Assembly (NCBI GenBank): GCA_041918675.1
Contig: JAYRVF010000004.1
Span: forward strand, 81,580-145,579
Source: SCUB01 sp041918675
GTDB lineage: Bacteria; Pseudomonadota; Alphaproteobacteria; Rhizobiales; Xanthobacteraceae
DNA: 64,000 nt
Direction: 5' to 3'
Shown here: positions 27,413 through 38,360 of the stretch, piece after piece
Numbering within the stretch: the first letter of the stretch is position 1
Layout: each line of letters starts with the position of its first letter
Made by a program: the position numbers and the translations under genes
The notes under the pieces: model-generated
Seen by the model: the letters and a program-made list of their open reading frames with translations, nothing else
What the model was told of the DNA's origin: nothing
Databases searched by the model: none

Positions 27413-28029
27413 GGCTTGCCCTTGCCCACGCTCGCCAGCGTCGTCGCTCCGCCAAGCGGGGCGGAGAACTGCCGTCCCGATTGCGAACCGGGCGCGACCG
27501 GCTTGCCGGAAGCGAATCCGTCGAGAACCTTGCCGAGGGTCTCCGGCGTCAGGTCCTCGTAGGTATCCTTGAACACCTGCACCATCGGCGCGTTGACGCA
27601 GGCACCGAGGCACTCGACCTCCTCCCAGGAGAAATCGCCGTCCGCCGACAATTCGAACGGATGGTGGTGAATGCGGTTCTTGCAGACCTTGATCAGGTCG
27701 TCGGCGCCGCGCAGCCGGCACGGCGTCGTGCCGCAGACCTGCACATGCGCCTTCTTGCCGACCGGCCGGAGCTGGAACATCGTGTAGAAGGTCGCGACCT
27801 CCAGCACTCGGATGTAAGGCATGGCGAGCATGTCGGCGACGGCGCGGATCGCGGCTTCCGGCGTCCAGCCGTGCTGCTCCTGCGCGCGCCACAGGATCGG
27901 GATCACGGCGGAGGCCTGCCGGCCTTCCGGGAACTTCGCGATCTGCGCCTTGGCCCAGGCGAGATTCTCCGCCGTGAAGGCGAAGCTCGCGGGCTGTAGT
28001 TCCTTCGGCGCGAGACGACGAGCGGACAT
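27409..28029 (-). CDS. nuoE: NADH-quinone oxidoreductase subunit E
   Basis: The 2Fe-2S subunit (cluster N1a) of the NADH-oxidising module, 206 aa. The four cysteine ligands are in CGTTPCRLRGADD and VECLGACVNAPM. The N-terminal helical domain (PILWRAQEQHGWTPEAAI) fits the thioredoxin-like NuoE family, and a low-complexity tail follows. A good Shine-Dalgarno (GAAGGTG) lies 7 nt before the ATG. It overlaps the 60-aa gene downstream and is separated from nuoD by a 126-nt spacer with a duplication and a palindrome. Confidence 0.96.
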   Translation of the reverse strand: MSARRLAPKELQPASFAFTAENLAWAKAQIAKFPEGRQASAVIPILWRAQEQHGWTPEAAIRAVADMLAMPYIRVLEVATFYTMFQLRPVGKKAHVQVCGTTPCRLRGADDLIKVCKNRIHHHPFELSADGDFSWEEVECLGACVNAPMVQVFKDTYEDLTPETLGKVLDGFASGKPVAPGSQSGRQFSAPLGGATTLASVGKGKP

Positions 28030-28066
28030 CAGAACACCTTCATAGTGACGAGCGGAAGCGGCGGTC

Positions 28067-28190
28067 TCACCGGTCGACCTCCCCGAACACGATATCGAGC
28101 GGATCCATCTTCCCTCCCCCTTCCAGGGGGAGGGAGATTTTGGCGCGCGTGGCCATCACCGGTCGACCTCCCCGAACACGATATCGAGCG
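28067..28190. repeat. Duplicated nuoD 3' end flanking a GC-rich palindrome
   Basis: A 35-bp direct repeat occurs at 28067-28101 and 28156-28190, exactly 89 bp apart; the second copy is the true 3' end of nuoD. Between them is a perfect 10-bp-stem palindrome TCCCTCCCCC-TTCCA-GGGGGAGGGA (28111-28135), of the type seen as dispersed intergenic elements in alphaproteobacteria. On the nuoD strand the spacer is in frame: a 29-codon ORF (28067-28156) starts at an ATG overlapping the nuoD stop, reads through the palindrome as SLPLEGGG and ends with the duplicated LDIVFGEVDR. Confidence 0.85.
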
Positions 28191-29346
28191 AGCCGAGCAC
28201 GGCGGCGACGTCGGCGAGCAGGTGGCCGCGGCAGAGGAAGTCCATCGCCGACAGGTGCGCGAAGCCCGGCGCGCGGATCTTGCACTTGTACGGCTTGTTG
28301 GTGCCGTCGGCGACGAGGTAGACGCCGAACTCGCCCTTGGGCGCCTCGACCGCGGCGTAGATCTCGCCGGCCGGCACGTGCACACCCTCGGTGTAGAGCT
28401 TGAAGTGATGGATCAGCGCCTCCATCGACGACTTCATCTCGGCGCGGCGCGGCGGCGCGATCTTGCGGTCGTCGACCAGCACCGGCCCCCGCCCCGCCGG
28501 CTCGCGCAGCTTGGCGATGCACTGGCGCATGATCCGAACCGACTGGCGCATCTCCTCCATGCGCACATGGTACCGGTCGTAGCAGTCGCCGTTCTTGCCG
28601 ACGGGAATGTCGAAATCCATCTCGGCGTAGCATTCGTAGGGCTGCGCCTTGCGCAGGTCCCAGGCCGCGCCCGAACCGCGCACCATCACGCCGGAAAAGC
28701 CGAGGTTCCAGGCGTCCTCGAGCGAGACGACGCCGATGTCGACGTTGCGCTGCTTGAAGATGCGGTTGTCGGAGAGAAGTCCCTCGAGATCGTCACAGAC
28801 CTTGAGGAAGGGATCGCAGAACGCCTCGATGTCGTCGATCAGCTTCTCCGGCAGGTCCTGATGCACGCCGCCGATGCGGAAATAGGCCGCGTGCATGCGC
28901 GCGCCCGAGGCCCGCTCGTAGAAGATCATCAGCTTCTCGCGTTCCTCGTAGCCCCACAGCGGCGGGGTGAGCGCGCCGACGTCGAGCGCGTGCGAGGTGA
29001 TGTTGAGGAGATGATTGAGCAGCCGCCCGATCTCGCAGTAGAGCACGCGGATGAGCTGGGCGCGGCGCGGCACCGCGACCCCGATCAGGCGTTCGGCGGC
29101 CAGGCAGAAGGCGTGCTCCTGATTCATCGGCGCGACATAATCGAGCCGATCAAAATAGGGAATCGCCTGCATGTAGGTCTTGTGCTCGATCAGCTTCTCG
29201 GTACCGCGATGGAGCAGGCCGATATGCGGATCGGCGCGCTCGACCACCTCGCCGTCGAGTTCGAGCACGAGCCGCAGCACGCCGTGAGCGGACGGGTGTT
29301 GCGGACCGAAATTGAGGGTGAAGTTGCGCAGCGACGCTTCCGCCAT
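28156..29346 (-). CDS. nuoD: NADH-quinone oxidoreductase subunit D
   Basis: The 49-kDa subunit, which forms the quinone-reduction site with NuoB. The 396-aa protein begins with LNFGPQHPSAHGVLRLVLEL, carrying the conserved quinone-site His, and has the hydrogenase-like fold (DRLDYVAPMNQEHAF) and the C-terminal motif ending GSLDIVFGEVDR. NuoC and NuoD are separate, unlike the E. coli fusion. The start is 3 nt after the nuoC stop. Confidence 0.97.
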   Translation of the reverse strand: MAEASLRNFTLNFGPQHPSAHGVLRLVLELDGEVVERADPHIGLLHRGTEKLIEHKTYMQAIPYFDRLDYVAPMNQEHAFCLAAERLIGVAVPRRAQLIRVLYCEIGRLLNHLLNITSHALDVGALTPPLWGYEEREKLMIFYERASGARMHAAYFRIGGVHQDLPEKLIDDIEAFCDPFLKVCDDLEGLLSDNRIFKQRNVDIGVVSLEDAWNLGFSGVMVRGSGAAWDLRKAQPYECYAEMDFDIPVGKNGDCYDRYHVRMEEMRQSVRIMRQCIAKLREPAGRGPVLVDDRKIAPPRRAEMKSSMEALIHHFKLYTEGVHVPAGEIYAAVEAPKGEFGVYLVADGTNKPYKCKIRAPGFAHLSAMDFLCRGHLLADVAAVLGSLDIVFGEVDR

Positions 29347-29349
29347 CGG

Positions 29350-29955
29350 TCAGCTCCCCGCCTTCTCGTCGCCCGGCAAGGGATAGTCCGCGCCCTCCCA
29401 GGGCGACAGGAAATCGAACTTGCGGTACTCCTGGTTGAGCTTCACCGGCTCATAGACAACGCGCTTCTGCTCGTCGTCGTAGCGCAGCTCCTGGAACCCG
29501 GAGAGCGGAAAGTCCTTGCGCAGCGGATGACCGTCGAAGCCGTAGTCGGTGAGGATGCGGCGCAGGTCCGGATGATCGGTGAAGATCACGCCGTAGAGAT
29601 CGTAGGTCTCGCGCTCGTACCACTCCGCGCCGCGGAACACCGAGGTGATCGAGGGCACGGTCGCGGCCTCGTCGACCGCGATCCTGACAGCGACGCGCGT
29701 GTTCTTGTAAGGCGACAGCAGATGATAGACGACGTCGAAGCGCGGGACGCGGCCGAGCCGGTCGACCGCGGTCACGTCGATGAAGCCGACGAAGCGGCAG
29801 CGCGCGTCGTCGCGCAGGAAGCCCATCACCTCGACGATCCGCTCGGCCTTCGCCGTCACGGTCAATTCGTGGGCGGCGACGCTAGAGCCGGTCACCGCGT
29901 CGCCGAGCGCGTCGACGATGGTCTGGCCGAGTGAATGAAGCGCCGCGTCGTCCAT
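29350..29955 (-). CDS. nuoC: NADH-quinone oxidoreductase subunit C
   Basis: The 30-kDa peripheral-arm subunit, 201 aa, with the signature ERETYDLYGVIFTDHPDLRR and the following YGFDGHPLRKDFPLSGFQE. The fold supports the NuoB-NuoD interface; it has no cofactor. It starts 21 nt after the nuoB stop and ends 3 nt before nuoD. Confidence 0.96.
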   Translation of the reverse strand: MDDAALHSLGQTIVDALGDAVTGSSVAAHELTVTAKAERIVEVMGFLRDDARCRFVGFIDVTAVDRLGRVPRFDVVYHLLSPYKNTRVAVRIAVDEAATVPSITSVFRGAEWYERETYDLYGVIFTDHPDLRRILTDYGFDGHPLRKDFPLSGFQELRYDDEQKRVVYEPVKLNQEYRKFDFLSPWEGADYPLPGDEKAGS

Positions 29956-29976
29956 GTCCGGTGTCCCTCGCTGCCG

Positions 29977-30561
29977 CTAGCGCTCGATGGTGCCGAGACG
30001 GCGGATTTTCTTTTGCAACAGCATGACGCCGTAGAGCAGCGCCTCCGCCGTCGGCGGACAGCCGGGCACATAGATGTCGACCGGCACGATGCGGTCGCAA
30101 CCGCGCACCACGGAATAGGAATAGTGGTAGTAGCCGCCGCCGTTGGCGCACGAGCCCATCGAGATGACGTAGCGTGGCTCCGGCATCTGGTCGTAGACCT
30201 TGCGCATGGCCGGCGCCATCTTGTTGGTGAGCGTGCCGGCCACGATCATCACGTCGGACTGGCGGGGCGAGGCGCGCGGAGCGAAGCCGAAGCGCTCGAA
30301 GTCGTAGCGCGGCATCGCGCCCTGGATCATCTCGACGGCGCAGCACGCGAGCCCGAACGTCATCCACATCAGCGAGCCGGTGCGCGCCCAGGTGATGAGT
30401 TCGTCGGTCGCGGTGACGAGGAAGCCCTTGTCGGCGAGTTCGTTGTTGATCTCGACGAAGAAGCGGTCATCGGCGCCCACCGGCTGGCCGGTGCGCGGGT
30501 CGATGATTCCGGTCGCCGCCGGCGCGACGAGGGTCGTCTGGGTGTCGCTCGTCAATCCCAT
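29977..30561 (-). CDS. nuoB: NADH-quinone oxidoreductase subunit B
   Basis: Holds the terminal 4Fe-4S cluster N2 next to the quinone. The 194-aa protein has the tandem cysteines of LACCAVEMIQ, plus GSCANGGGYYHYSY and VPGCPPTAEALLYG. Two starts are possible: an ATG at 30580-30582 overlapping nuoA by 31 nt, and the ATG at 30559-30561 (MGLTSDTQ) overlapping it by 10 nt. The second is preferred because alphaproteobacterial NuoB usually starts MGL, shortly before a variable stretch and IDPRTGQPVGADD. Confidence 0.95.
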   Translation of the reverse strand: MGLTSDTQTTLVAPAATGIIDPRTGQPVGADDRFFVEINNELADKGFLVTATDELITWARTGSLMWMTFGLACCAVEMIQGAMPRYDFERFGFAPRASPRQSDVMIVAGTLTNKMAPAMRKVYDQMPEPRYVISMGSCANGGGYYHYSYSVVRGCDRIVPVDIYVPGCPPTAEALLYGVMLLQKKIRRLGTIER

Positions 30562-30917
30562 TCGAGCGCGCCTTTCTTCCATTCATAGATGAAGCCGATC
30601 GTCAGGACGGCGAGGAAGACCATCATCGACCAGAACCCGGTCGCCCCCAGCTTGCCGAACGCCAGCGCCCAGGGAAACAGGAACGACACTTCCAGATCGA
30701 AGATGATGAAGAGAATGGCGACGAGATAGAAGCGCACGTCGAATTTCATGCGCGCGTCGTCGAAAGCGTTGAAGCCGCATTCGTAAGCCGACAGCTTTTC
30801 CGGGTCGGGTTGCTGGTAGGCGACGACGAAGGGCACGATCAGCAGCACCACGCCGATCACCGCGGCGATGGCGACGAAAACCACCAGCGGAAAATAGCTC
30901 TGCAGGATTGAAGTCAT
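30552..30917 (-). CDS. nuoA: NADH-quinone oxidoreductase subunit A
   Basis: First gene of the operon; a 121-aa membrane subunit with three hydrophobic segments and the conserved loop SAYECGFNAFDDARMKFDVR, whose cysteine lies near the quinone channel. The open frame extends much further upstream, but MTSILQSYFPLVVFVAIAA is the normal start. The stop overlaps the nuoB start. Confidence 0.96.
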   Translation of the reverse strand: MTSILQSYFPLVVFVAIAAVIGVVLLIVPFVVAYQQPDPEKLSAYECGFNAFDDARMKFDVRFYLVAILFIIFDLEVSFLFPWALAFGKLGATGFWSMMVFLAVLTIGFIYEWKKGALEWD

Positions 30918-31056
30918 CGGCGATCCAATTCTGAACGGGCGCGTGAAGTCCCGTCCATTCCTGGGCGTTCCCCGATCCGGCCGGCGGGAACCGGCCCGAG
31001 CGAACCGGAGGTCCGCGAAAGGACCCGGATTCGCGGTGGCGAACGGGCGCGGGTGA

Positions 31057-31085
31057 GGCTTAGCGCAGCGTTCCCTGGGTGGCAA
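31057..31085 (-). promoter_or_regulatory. Candidate promoter for the nuo operon
   Basis: On the minus strand TTGCCA (31080-31085) and TAAGCC (31057-31062) are separated by 17 nt, about 140 nt before the nuoA ATG. The -10 is weak. The remainder of the 451-nt gap between nuoA and tRNA-Asp shows no ORF or repeat that I can support. Confidence 0.4.
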
Positions 31086-31368
31086 GACAACCCACGGCGG
31101 CCTCCCCCGCGAACTTTTTCCGGGCGAATGTGACAAGAAAAGATGCAAGCGGCGCGGAGAATTCCACGCGTCGACGGTCTCGCCGTGCCGGGGCCGCGCC
31201 AAACCTCGCGCCAAACGCGCGCCGGCCGCGCGCCAGGGGGCGCGGACGTCCACAAAACCGCGCGAAATGGCCGCCAAAACCGACCGAAACCGGATTTCGC
31301 GGGCATTGTGCTGGGAATTTCGGGCACGGAAATTCTGGCTGGAGATTTCCGGCTACGGATTTCGCGGA

Positions 31369-31445
<77 letters not shown>

Positions 31446-31645
31446 GCGATGCCAGCGGACTTAAAGGCGGGTCAAGCCCAAGTCAAGCGCGCGCGAGAAT
31501 TCCCCATTCACAGCGGTCATTTGCCCGGCAGGTCACAAGAATGGCCTGTTTCCGGGCAAAACAGGCGATGCAAGGCGCCGGCGAATCATCTAATGCCTGA
31601 TTTGCAACGATTTCCCGACCCATGCCTCAACAAGGAGAGCCCGCA

Positions 31646-31945
31646 ATGGCAAAAAAGGCAGCGACCCCGTCCACCGTCACGCTCAAGCATCTCGCCGCGG
31701 CTCTGGCCGAAGAGCATGAGATGTCCAAGAAGCAGACCGAGGCGGTGCTTACCGACCTCGTGGCCCGCATCACCAAGCACCTGAAGAAGGGCGACCGCAT
31801 CCGCATCGTCGGCCTCGGCATCCTCCAGGTCCGCAAGCGCGCCGCCCGCATGGGCCGCAACCCGGCCACGGGCGAAGCGATCCACATCAAGGCCAGCAAG
31901 AAGGTCGCCTTCCGCGCCGCCAAGGAACTCAAGGAAGCCGTCTGA
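31646..31945 (+). CDS. HU-family DNA-binding protein
   Basis: A 99-aa histone-like nucleoid protein. After a short lysine-rich lead it has the HU/IHF fold: TLKHLAAALAEEHEMSKKQT (helical dimer part), GDRIRIVGLGILQVRKRAAR and the DNA-binding arm MGRNPATGEAIHIKASK, ending VAFRAAKELKEAV. The ATG at 31646 is preceded by AAGGAGAG, a strong Shine-Dalgarno; an in-frame ATG 24 nt upstream lacks one. HU genes are commonly found near lon in proteobacteria; here it is convergent with lon across tRNA-Val. Confidence 0.93.
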   Translation: MAKKAATPSTVTLKHLAAALAEEHEMSKKQTEAVLTDLVARITKHLKKGDRIRIVGLGILQVRKRAARMGRNPATGEAIHIKASKKVAFRAAKELKEAV

Positions 31946-32037
31946 GGCCTGTCGGGCGTCCCGCTCGGATTTTCCCGAAGGACGCCCCCGCCCGGCGTGG
32001 CGGCTCCTGAATTGAGCAGCGATTGAACAGTGGCAAT

Positions 32038-32073
32038 CCCCGCCCGGCGTCAGCGGCGCCGCGGCGGGGTTTT
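32038..32073 (+). terminator. Rho-independent terminator after the HU gene
   Basis: CCCCGCC-CGGCG, a 7-nt loop, CGCCG-(C bulge)-GGCGGGG, then TTTT, 93 nt downstream of the HU stop codon on the plus strand. Confidence 0.6.
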
Positions 32074-32091
32074 CGCGAGCGCATCCGCCTT

Positions 32092-32169
32092 TCGCGTGAG
32101 TACTGCGCGCAAGGACTACGCGCAAGTACCACGCGTAAGTATTGCGCGGACGTGCTTCGCTTAAGTGCG
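32092..32169. repeat. 13-bp tandem repeat array, six degenerate copies
   Basis: Six units in phase with a 13-bp period, e.g. gcgcgcaaggact, acgcgcaagtacc, acgcgtaagtatt, with a CGCG(T/C)AAGTA(C/T) core. The first and last units are the most decayed. The array lies between the HU terminator and the tRNA-Val 3' end and encodes nothing evident. Confidence 0.7.
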
Positions 32170-32175
32170 ACACCA

Positions 32176-32205
32176 TGATGGGCGGTGACGTGGTGGGCGG
32201 TGACG
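32176..32205. repeat. Tandem duplication of the tRNA-Val 3' end
   Basis: Two adjacent 15-bp units, tgatgggcggtgacg (32176-32190) and tggtgggcggtgacg (32191-32205), differ at one base. The second contains the CCA and the 3' acceptor strand of the tRNA gene; the first is an extra copy just outside it. It could be a slippage product or a remnant of an integration site. Confidence 0.75.
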
Positions 32206-32266
32206 GACTCGAACCGCCGACATCCTGCGTGTAAAGCAGGCGCTCTACCAACTGAGCTAACCGCCC
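32191..32266 (-). tRNA. tRNA-Val (anticodon TAC)
   Basis: A 76-nt cloverleaf on the minus strand: acceptor GGGCGGT/ACCGCCC, TAGCTCAGTTGGTAGAGC D arm, anticodon stem CCTGC/GCAGG with loop TTTACAC, T arm with GGTTCGAGTCC, discriminator A and encoded CCA. Anticodon TAC decodes Val. Confidence 0.96.
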
Positions 32267-32407
32267 CTCCCCGATTTAGCGCCGCCGGAATGCCGCGCGC
32301 AAGCGCGCTTCGCCCTTTCCATCGCAGCTCCGCGCCCCAGCCATCGCCGCGCCTGGCCGCATTTCATTTCCGCGAAACGATTCGTCCGGCCGGCAAATGC
32401 GCCAAGC

Positions 32408-32436
32408 AAAAGGGCGACGAGAATGTCGCCGCCCTT
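32408..32436 (-). terminator. Probable terminator of lon
   Basis: On the minus strand, downstream of the lon stop, AAGGGC-(GGC)-GAC pairs with GTC-GCCCTT around a 6-nt loop and is followed by TTTT (complement of 32408-32411). The stem carries a 3-nt bulge, so efficiency is uncertain. Confidence 0.5.
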
Positions 32437-32557
32437 CGTCAATTTCATCGGTCGTCGCGCCTCACGCCCGTTCACGCGACCTCGTCGGCCGCGCCACGCG
32501 GAACCGTGTCATGCCCAGCCGCACCCCGCGCGGGACGCGTCCGAATCATGCCGCGCG

Positions 32558-34981
<2,424 letters not shown>

Positions 34982-35199
34982 GGCTCAATATTCCCTTTTG
35001 TTGCCACCCCACCCCGGTCCGTCACCGACGCTACCGATGCGGGGCGCTAATTTCTCGTCGCGGCTTGGCCGGCAACACGCGCGCGGTTGATCGCTGCCCC
35101 ATTTCCCTCAACCGCGCCGATATTTCCCGACTCACTGTTGACTCGACTGGTCCGACTTGCGCGCGGCGATCGCCGCGATGGATCGAGTCCCGATGGGAC

Positions 35200-35230
35200 A
35201 TTAGGTGGCCATCGCCCCGGAGGGTGTCAA
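35200..35230 (-). promoter_or_regulatory. Possible heat-shock (RpoH-type) promoter for lon
   Basis: On the minus strand CTTGACA (-35; TTGACA at 35225-35230) is followed after 19 nt by CCTAATG (-10; CCTAAT at 35200-35205), about 220 nt before the lon ATG. The CTTG...CCTAT-like pair resembles alphaproteobacterial RpoH promoters better than sigma-70 because of the long spacer. The rest of the 34982-35489 gap shows no ORF or repeat that I can support. Confidence 0.4.
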
Positions 35231-35489
35231 GTATAAGGCGGGCTCATCCCCCCTGCGGGATTCGCCCAAACGTCCCGCGCGAGTCTTTACGCGGCACGCG
35301 ATCCGATCGCTATGGTCCCGCCGACGTTCCGGCGACCTTTCGAAAGATGTTAGGACGACCTTCCAAAGCATGCCGGCTTTGGGCGCGAAAGCATGCGCGC
35401 CGTCGCGTGATTCGGCCGGGCGTCCTCGTCGCCACGCACAAAGGCGCGACCCCGAGAACGCGGGACCCTGGCGCAGGCCGCGGCCCGGT

Positions 35490-36764
<1,275 letters not shown>

Positions 36765-37239
36765 TCCACTCTCCGTCTTCCACTCGCCGGACCGGATGCC
36801 GGCCGCTTCACGCCTCGCGCGCGCCGCCCCACCCGATCGCGCGCGTCATGTCCCAAGCCGGGAAACCGTCGCGCTGTGCATGAAATAGTAGCAAATCCCG
36901 TACCAGAAAAGGGCACCCCCGACGGCTCCCCGCCGAATCGTCCCACCACCGCCGCGCCTTGAAACCTAGCCGATCCGACCCATCGAAGCATGCTAGTCCG
37001 CCGATTATCAAGATTTCACTAAACGCCACGCTTGGAAGGCGCGCCGCGGCCGCCGAAGCGATCCGATGGCGAAATGATTTATCGCACGTCCGCAATAACT
37101 TAACGACGACAACCCAGAAACCTTACGAACAAGGTTGCAGTCGCGGGAAATGCGTGCTCCGGGCGCATGCGGGCTTTCGGTCGCGACGTCGCGCTTCAAA
37201 CCCGCGTGAGCGCGCCCGCGCGCGCGCCCCGTCTTCGCC
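36765..37239. other. 475-nt clpP-clpX spacer
   Basis: No ORF with codon bias or ribosome binding site is visible. The middle (about 36990-37120) is noticeably AT-richer than its surroundings and could hold a separate clpX promoter; on the minus strand CTTGAT at the left of this zone is a weak -35 candidate. No convincing terminator for clpP was seen. Confidence 0.4.
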
Positions 37240-37872
37240 TCAGCTCGTCGCCTTGCTCGGTTCCTCGAGGCGCTTGGCGATGACCTTGTCGACGATGCCG
37301 AAATCCTTGGCCATCTCGGCGGTGAGGAAGTTATCGCGCTCGAGCGCCTCCTCGATCTTCTGGATCGGCTGGCCGGTGTGGGCGACATAGATTTCGTTCA
37401 GGCGCTTCTTGAGGCTTTCGACCTCGCGCGCGTGAATGAGGATGTCGGTGACCTGGCCCTGATAGCCGCCGGAGGGTTGATGCACCATGATGCGCGCGTT
37501 GGGCAGCGCGAAGCGCATGTCCTTGGCGCCCGCCGCCAGCAGCAGCGAGCCCATCGACGCGGCCTGACCGGTGCACAACGTCGACACCGGCGGACGGATG
37601 AATTGCATCGTGTCGTAGATCGCCAGACCCGACGTCACCACCCCGCCGGGGGAGTTGATGTACATCGAGATTTCCTTCTTCGGATTTTCCGCTTCGAGAA
37701 ACAGGAGCTGCGCCACCACCAGCGTCGCCATGCCGTCCTCGATCGGCCCGGTGATGAAGATGATGCGCTCCTTCAGAAGACGGGAGAAGATGTCGTAGGC
37801 GCGCTCGCCGCGGTTGGTCTGCTCGACCACCATGGGAACGAGGTTCATGTAGGTCTCGATCGGATCGCGCAT
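37240..37872 (-). CDS. clpP: ATP-dependent Clp protease proteolytic subunit
   Basis: Serine peptidase that forms the tetradecameric barrel with ClpX or ClpA. The 210-aa protein has the catalytic triad Ser106 (TGQAASMGS), His131 (MVHQPSGG) and Asp180 (ERDNFL), plus the conserved YINSPGGVVTSG oxyanion region. The start MRDPIETYMNLVPMVVEQT is preceded by AGGTGAGCC. It lies in the usual tig-clpP-clpX-lon order. Confidence 0.98.
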   Translation of the reverse strand: MRDPIETYMNLVPMVVEQTNRGERAYDIFSRLLKERIIFITGPIEDGMATLVVAQLLFLEAENPKKEISMYINSPGGVVTSGLAIYDTMQFIRPPVSTLCTGQAASMGSLLLAAGAKDMRFALPNARIMVHQPSGGYQGQVTDILIHAREVESLKKRLNEIYVAHTGQPIQKIEEALERDNFLTAEMAKDFGIVDKVIAKRLEEPSKATS

Positions 37873-38161
37873 GGCTCACCTAAAATGGTCTGGCCCGAAC
37901 GGCGGTTCGAATCCCGCCATGGCAACGCAGCACACCGGCGTCGACGCAAGCACTGGAACGCCGGCGAACGCGGGGAATAGATCGGAATCGCGTCCGGAGG
38001 ACCATGCCGCGATCTTGCGACCCGGCGCGGCCTTCAGGGCGCGGCGCCCTCAAGGTTCTGCAACAGATATGTGCAAATCAATGGCGGGCAAGCCGTTGAA
38101 CCAGATTCTTTCAGGCGCCGCAAAAGCTCATTGGAGTCGCGGTTAGCGAATTTGGTTGATC

Positions 38162-38180
38162 GGGCGGGCGCAACCCGCCC
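38162..38180. other. GC-rich hairpin in the tig-clpP spacer
   Basis: GGGCGGG-CGCAA-CCCGCCC, a perfect 7-bp stem. No U-run follows on the minus (tig) strand, so it could stall or stabilise RNA but is not a classic terminator. The remaining spacer (37873-38142) shows nothing I can support apart from a tRNA T-arm-like stretch that I rejected. Confidence 0.4.
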
Positions 38181-38204
38181 CTCGCCCTTTTCCCTTGCCG
38201 CTGG

Positions 38205-38264
38205 CTTCCCTGGCCTCGACTTCCTTGGCCTCGACTTCCTTGGCCTTGGCTTCCTCGCCCTTCG
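38205..38264. repeat. 15-bp tandem repeat, about four copies, downstream of tig
   Basis: Units cttccctggcctcga (38205-38219), cttccttggcctcga (38220-38234), cttccttggccttgg (38235-38249) and a decayed fourth. On the minus strand the units read as (AKEVE)n in one frame. Confidence 0.75.
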
Positions 38265-38360
38265 TCCGCGAAGGCACGACGCCAAATCGGGGGCGCCCAG
38301 TCGCGACGCCCGAGGTACCCATGCCTGGGGACCTGCCGCGCGCCCGGCGCGGGCTCCCCC

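Larger units (their letters stand above)
38143..38322 (-). other. Doubtful 59-aa ORF with KEVEA repeat, downstream of tig
   Basis: An ATG-started 59-codon frame just after tig encodes a lysine/glutamate-rich stretch with repeated KEVEA and a basic tail (SGKGKGRG). It has no clear Shine-Dalgarno. Trigger factors of this order often end in Lys/Glu-rich tails, and this frame is out of register with tig, so it may be the remnant of a longer tig tail lost by frameshift, or just repeat-derived open frame. Confidence 0.25.

Noticed and set aside
28111..28140. Terminator between nuoD and nuoE
   Set aside because: The palindrome has T residues only on the plus strand, whereas the operon reads on the minus strand, and the downstream nuo genes are clearly part of the same unit.
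37895..37930. A GGTTCGAATCC T-arm-like stretch, suggesting a tRNA or tRNA fragment
   Set aside because: No acceptor, D or anticodon arm can be built around it, the T stem pairs badly with a 7-nt loop, and no CCA follows at the right distance.
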